Shown here: positions 12,086-22,886 of the stretch, piece after piece
Layout: each line of letters begins with the position of its first letter
How positions within the stretch are numbered: the first letter of the stretch is position 1
Translations under genes and position numbers: made by a program
Source of the DNA: Sphagnum compactum
Lineage: Eukaryota; Bryophyta; Sphagnopsida; Sphagnales
Direction: 5' to 3'
Assembly: GCA_965153455.1 (NCBI GenBank)
Contig: OZ234493.1
Location: 4,712,001 to 4,776,000 of the forward strand
DNA: 64,000 nt
Notes under the pieces: generated by a model
What the model saw: only the letters and a program-made list of their open reading frames with translations
What the model was told of the DNA's origin: nothing
Databases searched by the model: none

Positions 12086-12845
12086 TTTTTCTTCAACTTT
12101 CATTGGTTTTTCTTCGTTTCCAATTCCAAAACAAACATTTGGGCAAGGAGAACTAAACTTATGAACCTTTTCGACCATGAATGTAAATAAGGTTTTGATT
12201 ATGTTTGTTTTAGTGAACTACTTTTAATTAAGTTTCAACTATGTTTGTTGATTATGTATAAAACAAGCCCATGATGTCTGCCATTTCTATTTGTTATTTA
12301 GTTCTAAATTCTCCAATTTTCAAAATGTTTTTTCCTTCAAACTTCCTTATTCTTGAGTAATAAATGATGATGTTTTTATTGATTTTTAATGTGTGCAACT
12401 AATGTACAATTTTTTTTTGATGCATTATAACTTAAAATCTTATTAATTTTTTTCATTTCTAACAACTTTCATTTTCTTTAATTCAAAAATGTAGGCTACA
12501 GCTATGAACAAGTCAAAGTGGTGGTGATTTAGATGGTGTGGTTTAGAACTGTGAGGTTGTGGCAATAGCCAAAACGTGCATTAAACAAAAAAACAACATT
12601 AATGCACTTGGCTCATTGGACAATGCAAGCATGCTTTCATTATTAGGAGACACACCTCAAAATATAAAGGCGAGATTCTTAATTCTAATCCTTAGACCAT
12701 TGTACAAGTGACCATTAAGGTTGTGCTTTCTCAATCTGACATGTCTAGAACTTTCATTGAATAGGTACAGGTATAGAGCCAAAAAACCAACCTATGAGAA
12801 TCAAGGGCGGCAACTATTATACTAAACTTTTAGAAGCTGTTTAGA
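12086..12845. other. Intergenic, nothing recognised
   Basis: AT-rich DNA with no supported feature. Confidence 0.45.
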
Positions 12846-13079
12846 CACAAAGCCAAAATGTGGATTTTATGACTAAGACATCTTGTGACTAATGTCTAAA
12901 CATAGTCATGTGGTCATATGTGGTCTTTAGTCACTGCCATCTTAATGATTCTGGTCAATATTATGACTACATGATTATACATACAACTATAATTAGGACT
13001 GAAAATAATTATGACTAAGAATATGACTACACAATTAGTGTATTCATATTGCAACAATATTTGAATTTGAAATAGTATA

Positions 13080-14720
13080 GCCAAATTCAATTTAGTTTGA
13101 AATGGACAAACAAATGCTTAAGTACTCTAATTTAGTTTACCATAACCTAAATTAACTTACTTTAACACAATTTAACTTACTTTAGCTTAATTGAACATAA
13201 ATAACATAATTTAGTTTAATTTAACCTAATGTAACCCAATTTAACATAATTTAAACTAATTTATTTTAGTTTAAATATCTTATTTTTAACCTAGCAAACT
13301 ATAAATAACTTAGTTTAGCTTGGTTTAGCCAATTTTAGTTGGTTAAAAAAAAACCAAATTAACCAAATTGAAGCAAATTTAACTAAAATTAACCCTATTT
13401 TAGCCATGTTTTGCCATTTCTTTCCAAGTCTATTCAAGTCTAGCCAAAGTTATCATGTTTAACCAAATTTAGCCAAGTTTAACGTCAATACCTTAATTTA
13501 GTCTAACTTATCTAAATTTTGACAAGTTTAGCCAAGTTAAGTTTTAAAATAGTCATGTTTAGACAAATTTAACTTCAATACCTTAATTTAGCCTAATTTA
13601 TTTAAATTTTTCCAAATTTAGCCAAGTTTAACCTAAGTATCCATGTTTAACCAAAATTTTCCAAGTTTTGCTTCAATACCCTAATTTATCTAAAATTTGC
13701 CATGTTTTGCCGAGTTTAACCACGTTTTGCCAAGTTTTGCCTCAATACCCTAATTTAGCATAATTTATCTAAGTTTTGCCAAGTTTTGCCAAGATTAGCC
13801 AAATTTAACTTGAATAGCCAAATTTAGCCATAATTTTCCAAGTTTTGCCAAGTTTAACCTAAATAGCCATGTTTTGTCAAAATTTGCCAACTTTAACCAA
13901 ATTTAATTTAAAGTGCCATGTTTTGCCATGTTTAACCAAATTTAATCTAAAAAACCATGTTTTGCAATGTTTTACCAAGTTTTGCCAAGTTTAACTTAAA
14001 GAGTCATGTTTTGCCATGTTTTACCATGTTTAGCCAAATTTAACCTAAATAACCATGTTTAGCCAAATTTTGCCAAGTTTAGCCAAATGTAACCTAAATA
14101 GCCATGTTTTGCCATTTTTGCAATGTTTTGTTTCAATACCCTATTTTAGCCTAATTTATTTTATTTTTGCCAGGTTTTGCCTTAATACTTTAGTTTAACT
14201 TAATTTATTTAAGTTTTGCCAAATTTTGCCAAGTCTAGCCAAGTTTAACTTAAACAACCAAGTCTTTCCAATTTTAATCAAGTTTAACCTCAATAGCTAA
14301 ATTTTGCCAAATTTAACCCAAATAACCATATTTTGCCATGTTTTGCCATATTTTATCAAGTTTAACCTAAATAGCCATGTTTAACCAAATTTTGTGAAGT
14401 TTAACCTAAATAGCCAAGTTTTGCCAAATTTAACTTAAATAACCATGTTTAGCCACGTTTTTCCAAGTTTTGTCTTGATATCATAATTTAAGCCTAATTT
14501 ATTTAAGTTTTGCTAAGGCTAACGAAGTTTTAACCTAAATAACCATGTTTAGCCAAGTTTTGCCAAGTTTATCTTCAATATTCTAGTTTAGCCAAAATTT
14601 ATCCAATTTTATCTTCAATATTCTAGTTTAGTTGAATTATCCAAGTTTAGCCTAAACAACTGTGTCTAGCTTAATTTAATCAAGTTTAACGTACTTTACC
14701 CTAGTTTAAGTCTATGTTAG
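13080..14720 (+). repeat. Degenerate TTTAGCC / TTTTGCC / TTTAACC array
   Basis: About 1.6 kb is built of short words of 11-13 bp such as GCCAAGTTTTGCCAAG, TTTAACCTAAATAGCC and GCCATGTTT. A higher-order unit (Cys-coding-free, about 40-100 bp) ends repeatedly in CAATACCCTAATTTAGCC. Strand bias is strong: GCC and ACC on the plus strand, GGC nearly absent. Copies are divergent with no exact period. It lies wholly inside the family B element and could be an expanded transposon-internal repeat. Confidence 0.75.
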
Positions 14721-14910
14721 TTTATGGTAAGTAGGCTTACATTTAGGTTAAGAATGCTTAAATTAGCCTAGGTTAACCTTTGTTAGCTAAGGCTAGGCTT
14801 AAATTAGCCTAGGTCAACATAGGTTAGCCTAAGGTGAGTGAGGTTATCTTGAGCTGAAAACATTATTGTTTATAGATTAAAGGTAAGTAAATTTTATCAT
14901 AAACAAATAA

Positions 14911-14985
14911 TGTGTTGTAATGGTTAAAGACTTGTTCCCAAAGTGGAGGTGGGGAATTCAAGTCCTCCCACTTGCAAACCTTAAC
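14911..14985 (+). repeat. tRNA-derived SINE-like fragment, copy 1
   Basis: TGTAATGGTTAAAGACTTG resembles an RNA polymerase III A box. About 30 bp later GGAATTCAAGTCC resembles a B box (GGTTCAANTCC) with flanking complementary GGAGGTGGGG and CCTCCCAC. The order and spacing fit a tRNA head. There is no complete cloverleaf, so it is a tRNA-derived SINE or tRNA pseudogene rather than a gene. It shares its arrangement with the inverted copy near 51054-51140. Confidence 0.5.
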
Positions 14986-15414
14986 ACATAAGCATCTAGA
15001 CACCTAAACACTTAGATGCCTAGATACCTACCTTGGTGGCTTGCCTAACCTATGAAGCTTTTTTAACACCTAACCTAGGTTGCTTAGGCTAGGCTTCCTA
15101 GGCTAAGTCCCCTAAATTAGGCTAGCACGTGGCAATATTTGATTGGAAGGGAAAAAAATAGAAATTTTGGTTTAAAAAAAATTGTGACACATGGCACTTT
15201 GTGAAGTTGCCATTGTGTCTCGTTAGATCTAGGACTATGTCCTTTGTGATTGTAATCATGGTGAATCATAGTCGTTAATGTGGATGCGACTAATGCAACT
15301 AGTGAGTTTTACAATGTGATCATTTGGACTAGGTAGTCATGTAGTCAGCTTTAGTCATAGATGGCACGTACGACTAGATTTTTGTAGTTGTAAATGTCAC
15401 ATTTTGGCGTTGTG

Positions 15415-15829
15415 AAAATCCAGGTTTGTTCAATTTATACTATGCCTATTATGTGATTGTTCCAGTACCTAGATGCAAATCAAAAAAATTATGTAGCCTA
15501 ATGGTAAGTACTTAGGCCTACATACTTAATAAAACTATAAAGTGGGTGTTGGTTTAGGTGAATGAATGTAAAAATATTTTTCTAAAAACTAGGTAATGAT
15601 GTTTTTTGGAGGTGTGGGTGGACAGTTGGGCAATCATACTACAAGTGTCATTCGCACCTTGGATCATCAAATTGCTACCAATGCCAATGCCCAACATAAG
15701 CTAACGAATGTTTATTTTAGCTATGTCAAAACCTAATTTCAAAATTTTAATTTTGAAACCTTAATGTCTAAACCCTTAATCTAACTTTAATTTTTAAACC
15801 CTAAATTTTAATTGACTAACATGTGTTAA
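15415..15829. other. Intergenic, nothing recognised
   Basis: No ORF, RNA gene or clear repeat. Runs of the words AACCCTAA and CCTTAATC near 15750-15800 are too few and irregular to be telomeric. Confidence 0.4.
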
Positions 15830-16310
15830 TCTAGGTCACCTAAACCTTAATCCTTTATCCATGTGGCATTCTTTGAATATTATTCAAATTACACATGTGA
15901 GATATTGATTGACTCACATGTTTTGTATATTCAAATGTTTGTGTTGATGTACTAAATTAAATTTATCACCACATTTGATTAAAACATGTGGCATTTGTTA
16001 ATTGGCCACATGATGCCACATGTTTGCACTTAATTGGCCAATATAGTTTCCATCCGTTGGAAAATCCATGTGGGATATTATGAATAAAGTTTTAGTTCCA
16101 TGTGTCAAGTATTGATTGGTTGTGCATATGTTGATTTAAATAAATTTATTGATATTCTTCATTTGAATCAAATCAAGTTGAGACATGTGGTACCCCATAA
16201 TTTTATTTTCAGTGGTCCCACATGTATAAATTTCATGAAATTACATGTGGCATCACACCAATGGCGTAATATGAATAATAATAATAATTTAATTCCCCAT
16301 CCAATGGTTT
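15830..16310. repeat. Degenerate tandem duplication rich in ACATGTGG
   Basis: Two units of roughly 200 bp (about 15870-16060 and 16080-16270) share GATATTGATTG or GTATTGATTG, TTAAATTTAT or AAATAAATTTATTG, ACATGTGG and a closing CCAAT. CACATG/ACATGT words occur about ten times. No coding potential. Confidence 0.4.
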
Positions 16311-16491
16311 AGAAGTAATTGCTGCTTGTTGTGACTACAATTGTATGTTTCAAATGACTAAAATTATTGTCCTAAATGTCTATAGTCATCTTTTCATAGC
16401 ACTATAGTCATGTGTTGTAAACTATTAAAGTCATGGTTAGTCATAATATGGCATTTGCAGCTATGACCATGTTATGACTAGTGGCAACAAG

Positions 16492-17108
16492 GGGTAAAAA
16501 CACACTATCGTAAACTTTTTTGGAAGTCATAGTGATAGTTTTTTTTTGAGTGAGTCAAGGATTGTTACATTGTATTCAAATCAATTTAAGAAACTTGGCA
16601 AAAGTGAAATGAAAAATTGAAACCTACATTCTAATCTTTCAAACCAAATTTTTTTTTTTACCGAAAGGATAAATGTTCAATTCAAGGTGGACTTTACAAA
16701 AAGATGGTACATCCAATGTCACAGTTCAAATTACCCCAAAAAATTATCATTATGGACTTTTTAGTGGAATTGGAAACGAAGCCTACAACTTTTTACCACC
16801 ACACATTGAAGTACCATAACATTTAAGATGAAAAAATCCAGCAAGAAAAAGTCTTTCAAAATTTTTAAGATTTAAAGTGAAAATTTCAAATTTGTAAAGT
16901 CCATTTTGATATATAAATTGATTTTTTCAAGGCCCATATTTTTAGAGGTTTTAAAAAAAGTTTAAAATATGGTGGTATGAACTTGGAAATGGAAAAAAAA
17001 TGTGAATTTCAACATCATTTAAATGTTTTTTTGAAAAATCACTAGATTTGGATTGTAAAAATGGACTTTCATCCGCCCTTTTTGGGTGAGTGTAGTATGC
17101 ATTTACCC
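16492..17108. mobile_element. Small TIR element with CAAG duplication
   Basis: The element begins GGGTAAAAACACACTATC and its reverse-complemented right end begins GGGTAAATGCATACTACAC. It is flanked by a perfect 4-bp duplication CAAG (16488-16491 and 17109-17112). It splits DNA rich in GACTA/AGTCAT words that continues on both sides, so it inserted into an older CACTA family B sequence. The interior is AT-rich without an ORF. The end sequence resembles that of 21269-22074. Confidence 0.65.
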
Positions 17109-17112
17109 CAAG

Positions 17113-17213
17113 CGACGAGTCCTTATTGACTATGTAGTCATCTAGTTATCTGTCTTCATATTACTACATATCAAGTCATGGATTAGTTATAAAATGACAT
17201 TTTTGGTGTAGTG
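17113..17213. mobile_element. CACTA family B right end
   Basis: The sequence ends AAAATGACATTTTTGGTGTAGTG. Read in reverse it starts CACTACACCAAAAATGTCAT, close to the left end at 12846. TAGTCAT words occur in the adjoining bases and also before the insertion (16330-16490). The 5' end of this second copy was not found. Confidence 0.5.
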
Positions 17214-18119
17214 TATTATAATGAGTTTGATGTCCATTAGTTTTGACCATGTATAGCCAAAACATCTATTCACATGCCAAATTCCAATCAATTTATCAAA
17301 CCTCTAATGTCTAAAATTTTGGAAGGCCTAAATCAAACCTTACCTTCAACATTGAAGCATTCATGCAACCTTTAGTAGATGCCTACCATCATCCATTATC
17401 ATGACACCATATGTCTACTAGAGCTTGAGTAACAATTCAAATATGTGATTATGCATAGTCCCTTCCTTGACTCCACATGCGAGCTTCTTCACTTGAAATG
17501 TTTGCATAACATTAGAACAAACACATATCACCAAAGGTCAACAAAGGCAACAATCAAAGAAAAGAAGCGAACTAAGATGTTGGACACAAACTATCTATAT
17601 AATATACATCCAACAACTTTAAACAACACTTATGCACTCTCAAAAATTAGAATGTATTTGAGATGAAAAAATATCGATGTCCAAATTGCCATATGTTGTG
17701 TGTGTTGAATGCATGTGTGCAAAATCTACATGAATGTGTTGAGTACATATTTATAAAACTTGGAAGAAGCGCTTGTAAGGTACAAACTAGTTTTCCTAGG
17801 TACCTAGATTACTAGATAGGAATCGGTGATTCTAGATCTAGGTACCTAAAACCTACCCAAACTCAAGTTCATTTTTGGGGACCAAGTGAAACAAGAACCA
17901 AGAGGTTTCATTGAAGTTTTGGAACCATGGTTGAATTGACCCTTGGTTTTAGAATGTTTTCAAATCGGAACTGAACTCATGGTCTAATTCCAAATTGTGA
18001 TTTTAACTAGAACTAGATTGGGTTTTTCATAAATTAATTTTGGTTTGTAAGGATTTAATGTGAAAATTTCAAGTTTTCAGATTTGTTTATCAGATTTGAA
18101 TTTTTTGTTTTTAATTTAC
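17214..18119. other. Intergenic with a GAACC-type repeat
   Basis: 17860-18050 has the GAACCAAGAG, GAACCATGG, GGAACTGAACTC pattern seen at 1-360 and 36000-36430. A 73-aa ORF at 17445-17666 is not recognised. Confidence 0.4.
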
Positions 18120-18689
18120 AAACTGTTATTTTTCACCTATGTGAATAAAAAAACCACTTGTGGTTTGTAAATGTGTAATATCATTATTTTTCTTCACCTA
18201 TGTGAATGAAAAAACCATTTGCGAACCCACAAATGTGCAATATTATTTCTTTTCTTCTCATGTTTGAGTCGAAAAAACCACTTGCAAGTCCCCAAGTGTG
18301 CAATATCATTTTTTCCTTTTATTATGTGAGTTGAAAAAACCACTTGTAGGTTCATAAGTGCGCAATATTGTTTCTTTCCTTCTTTTGCGTGAATAGAAAA
18401 AAACCATTTCCAAGTGTGTAGTATCATTATTTTCTTCAGTTATGTGAATTTAAAAAACCACTTGTGGCCCCAAATGTGCAATTTTTTTTTCTTTAGTTAT
18501 GTGAATAAAAAAACCACTTATGGGTCCACAAATGTGTAATATCATTTATTTTATTCTTTTGTGTGAATAAAAAAGACCGCTTGCGGGCTTGCAAATGTGT
18601 AATATCATTTTTCTTCTTTGAATATGTCAAAAAAAAAAACCTATTTGTGGGCCCACCAATTTGCAATATCAATTTTTTTCTTTTCCCAT
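18120..18689. repeat. Satellite-like array of ~60-bp units, segment 1
   Basis: About nine units follow the pattern TTATGTGAATAAAAAAACC, ACTTGTGGGTCCACAAGTGTG, CAATATCATTTTTTTCTT. Unit starts (TATGTGAAT or variant) lie near 18137, 18196, 18258, 18320, 18385, 18437, 18496, 18561 and 18618, spaced 52-65 bp. Many units contain an inverted repeat CACTTGTGG...CCACAAGTG that could form a hairpin. The array is cut at 18689 by a CACTA element and resumes at 20977. Confidence 0.85.
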
Positions 18690-20976
18690 CACTGTGAGAA
18701 ATTGCATTTATTAAAACCACACTACCTTGCAACTAGAACTCAAAAAAAGTTTGTATACAACTATTGTGCAATTATCCTTTTGGTATTACAACTACTATCC
18801 AATTATCCCTTTGGAAATACGGGGAATGAATAAATAAATTCTCATGTCAAAAAATCAATTAGTTGTATTATAGTTGCAAGTGAATTAAAAATGGGTCTTT
18901 AATATGATAATTTGTTTGCATCATACATACATGTGTAGTCAACCATGTTTGACTTATAAGGAGTTAAATTGTAGTTGTATGTCATAACTATTTTAGAATG
19001 ATTGTAAATGTGTTTTTGATGCAACAATTATGTTGCAATTGATGTACAATGTACATACATGCGATCGTGCCATGTGTTCGCATTTCCACTACCCATTATG
19101 GGATACATTTGCAACTAGTTTTTTACTTGATTTCCATTGATACACCTAAAGGGCCACTAGTGTGCCACTATTGAATTAATAATGTTCAACTATGTTGTGA
19201 CTATTGTGCAACAACTTATAACTTAATAAGGATACAAATTCATATGTAATATTTTATAAAGAATTATTGTTTCAATAATTTGATTATTAGATATTAACTA
19301 TGTGTAATACATTTAATTATTTTAAACTTATTAATTATATCAAATAATTCATATTAATATGAATAAATAAATGTAACTCATATAATTAGTTTTAAATTAA
19401 TTGATTAACTTATTATGCTAATTAGATTGAATAATATGGATGTATAAGGAAAAATAATTATTCATCAAATAATAATCAGATAAATAGTTATTTGCATTGG
19501 GGATACTTAATAATGAATTAAACCAATTAATTAACATAATTAGTATTTCATCAATAATTATTAGATCATTAATTATTTAAACTCATCAACAAAATAATTA
19601 TCTAGATACATATAGTTAATTTAAATGTGAAACTAAAAGTTATGTGTATATTACATTAAAAATTCAATTTGGTGTACATATGAATATGTCTATTTATACC
19701 TTGATGTTTTTCTACCCAAAATTCATATGTAATTTTAAATGTTTAAGATTAAATCATTTGTTTATAACTTATTAATTAATATGTAATTTATTTAATTATT
19801 TTGAATTAATTACTTCAAATGATAATGAATTATTAATATGAATTATAAAATATTTAAATTCAAATAATTATTTTTTAGTTAATTAAATTAATTAATTAAA
19901 ATAACAAAAATTTCAAATAATACATGATTAGTTATATGAATTTTGATAATAAATTATCTGAAATTAGTTAATTAATTAGAAATAATTAACAAACTAACTA
20001 GATGAATTATTTTGATTAACTAATTAAACTAATATTTTAGATAACTAAATATTAAAAATTATTTCACATATATAAGTATCACATAATTATTAATTTAATT
20101 GTATGATACATAGTGAAAAACAAACACAAAATATATGGGAAAATCTTTCCATAATTGCAACTCAAATTGTAATTAAAAACAACTAAAGGATTAACCCATA
20201 TGTTTTGTCTTTGAACCCCATGTCACAAACTATATAAAGGTGTGTTTTCTTAGGTTTTCACATTAAAAAACAAGTGCCATTATCGAATGAGTTTAAAAAA
20301 ACTTAACCTTAAAGGCAAAACATATAATAAAATAAAAATATTTACATGGGTATTAATTCACTTAGTCTAGTACTTTCTTATCGACTTGCCTACCTATGCA
20401 AATAAGTAAGTCTTATTTTCTTACCTACCTAGGTAGGTAGGTAGGTAAGTAAGTATATAGTGTAAGTATGTAGGTCCTAGGACCTACCAACCTACATACC
20501 TACGGTTATGTACTAACCTACCTAGTTATTAAAATAGACATTTATTTTACTTTAATTCAAAAAATTCAATTAACATGCCATTTTTTATTGTGCCATGTGT
20601 CATATTCTCGGACCATCATTAAAAATCATAATAAACAATGAAGATCAATATTTTAAAAAATAATTTTAGAATCCAAAAATCCTCATAGTGCCATGTGTCA
20701 AATTTTAATGGATGGATGAAAATTAATAACATCAACATGACGTTATGGTTATAGGTGTAGTGGAGTTGCATAATGGTTGAAAATGAATTGTTTTGATAGA
20801 GTTGCAATTGAGTTGCATTGAATCACACTGTATATATGATGAGTTGCAACTCTTGCAACTCATGCGACTTGTCCAATGGCACTCACATTTGTAAAAATAC
20901 AATGAATTGCAAGTGGTCATTGCAATTCCAAAATGAGTTGTAGGGCTAGTTGCAAAACGCACTTTTTTTCATAATT
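18690..20976 (-). mobile_element. CACTA family A copy 3, inverted, inside the satellite
   Basis: The left edge CACTGTGAGAAATTGC is the 3' terminus of the family and the right edge TTGCAAAACGCAC...TTTTTTTCATAAT is the 5' terminus, so the element is inverted. The ends match those of copies 1 and 2 (TTGCAACT words, a block with ATTGTGCAATTATCC near 18765-18815). The interior is larger: a TTAATTAATTA-rich tract (19250-20100), a TACCTAGGTAGGTAGG tract (20380-20530) and a mixed tract matching 48420-48830 and 52080-52700. Flanking trinucleotides (CAT, TGC) do not match, so the target duplication has decayed. No transposase. Confidence 0.82.
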
Positions 20977-21268
20977 TGCTTGAGTTGAAAAATCACTTGC
21001 AGGCTTCCAAATGTGTAATATCATTATGTTTTTCACTTATGTGAATTTAAAAAAAACATTTGTTGGTTCACAAATGTGTAGTATCAGTTTTTTCTTCTCT
21101 TGTGTGAATGGGAAAAAACCATTTGTAGGCTTGCAAGTGTGTAATATCATTTTTTTCTTTAGTTATATTAATAAAAAACATCACTTGTGGGTCCACAAGT
21201 GTGCAATATCATTTTTTTCTTTAGCTATGTGAATAAAAAAATCTCTGGTGAGCCCACAAGAGAGCAAT
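20977..21268. repeat. Satellite-like array, segment 2
   Basis: About five units of the same ~60-bp repeat continue in register after the CACTA insertion, with unit starts near 20974, 21036, 21099, 21162 and 21222. The clean hairpin motif CACTTGTGGGTCCACAAGTG is at 21182-21201. Confidence 0.85.
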
Positions 21269-22074
21269 GGGTGAAAGCGCACTATGATGACCCCATTTGG
21301 GGCACTTTTGGGTCTTGTATTATAGTACATATAATATAGTGGTTCCAAAAACATGGTACATTTAATTTTGGGTATCAATTTTGGATTTTGGGCCCTACAA
21401 TAATTATTTTTAAAAAATTCATGTTATGTAATATTATTTTAAAAATAGTAATAAATTTCATTATCTATATTGATGGATCTATGAGTACATTTATAGTATA
21501 CATTGGTATAATTGAACCATAGTCTCATTTTGACTACACTAACTTTAGGACTTCATTAGTCATTAAAATAATCAATTTTAATGAAATTAAAAAAATGGCC
21601 CATCTAGCTATACTTGTCATCTTTTATGTGAAATGATTATTTGTCAATATTTCAATTTCCCACACATTTATCAAATCTTTGTTGAAAAACTCATTTTTTA
21701 AGATGAAAAATTTCAAATTTGTCACATGGTATTCAAACATGGATCATATTATATGAAATGACATGGTCAATATACTTTCAACTTTCATAAAGATTAAAAA
21801 TCATTTAAATTGTTTTTGGAGTATATTTGTGTTTTTGAGTACACAGGTACATTACATTTGTTTCCACAAATATACTCTAATTACCCAATTTATAAATTGA
21901 AATGAAATAATTTCTTTTTTAATTTCTTGCCTAGGCTATATTCTAACATAATATGCAAAAATATTATGAAAATCTTTAGAAAGTTTAGAGTGGGATACAA
22001 TCAAACATACACATCCCTAGAAAGAAGTACAATGTGACACCCCAAAGGGGCTCACCATAGTGTGCTTACATCCC
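21269..22074. mobile_element. TIR element inserted in the satellite, AAT duplication
   Basis: The 806-bp insert begins GGGTGAAAGCGCACTATGAT and its reverse-complemented right end begins GGGATGTAAGCACACTATGG; about 33 bp of inverted repeat match at roughly 26 positions. AAT flanks both sides (21266-21268 and 22075-22077); CAAT is an equally possible reading. Removing the insert plus one duplication gives GAGAGCAATATCATTTC, which matches the satellite unit, so both boundaries are well fixed. There is no ORF. A 3-bp duplication fits the PIF/Harbinger or CACTA classes, but the family is not recognised. Confidence 0.75.
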
Positions 22075-22460
22075 AATATCATTTCTTTCCTTCTCCTATG
22101 TGAATGGAAAAAAAAACCCTTTGTGGGTTTGCAAGTGTGATATTTTTTTCTTCAATTATGTGAATAAACAAAACTACTTGTGGGCGCACAAGTGTGCAAT
22201 ATCATTTTTTTTTCTCATGTGTGAGTGAAAAAAACTTGGATGAATGTAATATCATTTTTATTTTTCAGTTATGTGAATTTTGAAAATCACTTATTGGCCC
22301 ATAAGTGTGCAATATCATTTTTTGTCTTTAACTATGTGAATTTAAAAAACCACTTGTGGGCCCATAAATGTGTAAATAATCTTTTTTCTTATCTTGTGTG
22401 AGTGGAAAAATGCACTTGCAAGCTGCTTGCAAGTGCATAATATCATTTTTTTCTTAGGCT
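22075..22460. repeat. Satellite-like array, segment 3
   Basis: About six more units, with starts near 22097, 22154, 22217, 22268, 22330 and 22394. The last unit holds a 29-bp palindrome at 22410-22438 with 14-bp perfect arms (ATGCACTTGCAAGC) around a single T. The array ends near 22460. Confidence 0.8.
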
Positions 22461-22886
22461 TTTAAGGTTTAATTTTATTGGACTAATTTTTTTTATCATT
22501 TGTGATTCTTTTCATTAAAAAAATAATTGGGCATTTAAAAAGTTTTAGGTTGTTTTGCATATTTGAACCAGAGTTGCTAATCATGGAATTGGGACCCAAA
22601 ACTGATTCAATTTGAAATCAAGTTTTTAAGAAAATTCCAAGTCTTTTGGGTTGTTTTGCATATTATGTTCAAAACCTAAGGTTATGGAACCAATACTAAG
22701 AAAAATAATAAAAATTATGTTGGAAGCCTTTGTATCAAAATCCATTTTACATGTTTATCACAATGCTAAATGAAATTTTAAAAAAAACTACCCCCAAAAT
22801 AATGCAAAATGTACTAAAAACAAGTACTTTTTTGGCCTAATGTGTCTCCCCCCCCCCCCCCCCCCTCATAATGTGCTTTCACCCTA
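22461..22886. repeat. C18 homopolymer next to a lone TIR end
   Basis: A run of 18 C lies at 22848-22865. Directly after it, TCATAATGTGCTTTCACCC (22866-22884) read in reverse is GGGTGAAAGCACATTATGA, nearly the terminus of the element at 21269. No partner end was found, so it may be a truncated copy broken at the homopolymer. 22560-22690 shows the GAACC/AACCTAAGG-type pattern. Confidence 0.45.

Larger units (their letters stand above)
12846..15414. mobile_element. CACTA-like element, family B
   Basis: The left end CACAAAGCCAAAATGTG and the right end CACATTTTGGCGTTGTG are inverted repeats differing at 2 of 17 positions. Both subterminal zones are rich in ATGACTA/TAGTCAT words (12860-13040 and 15230-15390), the CACTA style of organisation. 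Flanking trinucleotides are AGA and AAA, an imperfect duplication. The first bases are CACAA rather than CACTA; a related end at 17213 reads GGTGTAGTG and so keeps CACTA. The interior carries the TTTAGCC array and a SINE-like piece. No transposase. Confidence 0.6.

Noticed and set aside
14911-14985. Functional tRNA gene
   Set aside because: A and B boxes are imperfect and no acceptor stem or full cloverleaf can be drawn.
15740-15830. AACCCTAA words as interstitial telomere repeat
   Set aside because: Only a few imperfect copies with irregular spacing; no run of exact heptamers.
18120-22460. CRISPR-like array of regularly spaced repeats
   Set aside because: The whole ~60-bp unit is repeated with no unique spacers, units drift in length, the genome is a plant's and no cas genes exist.
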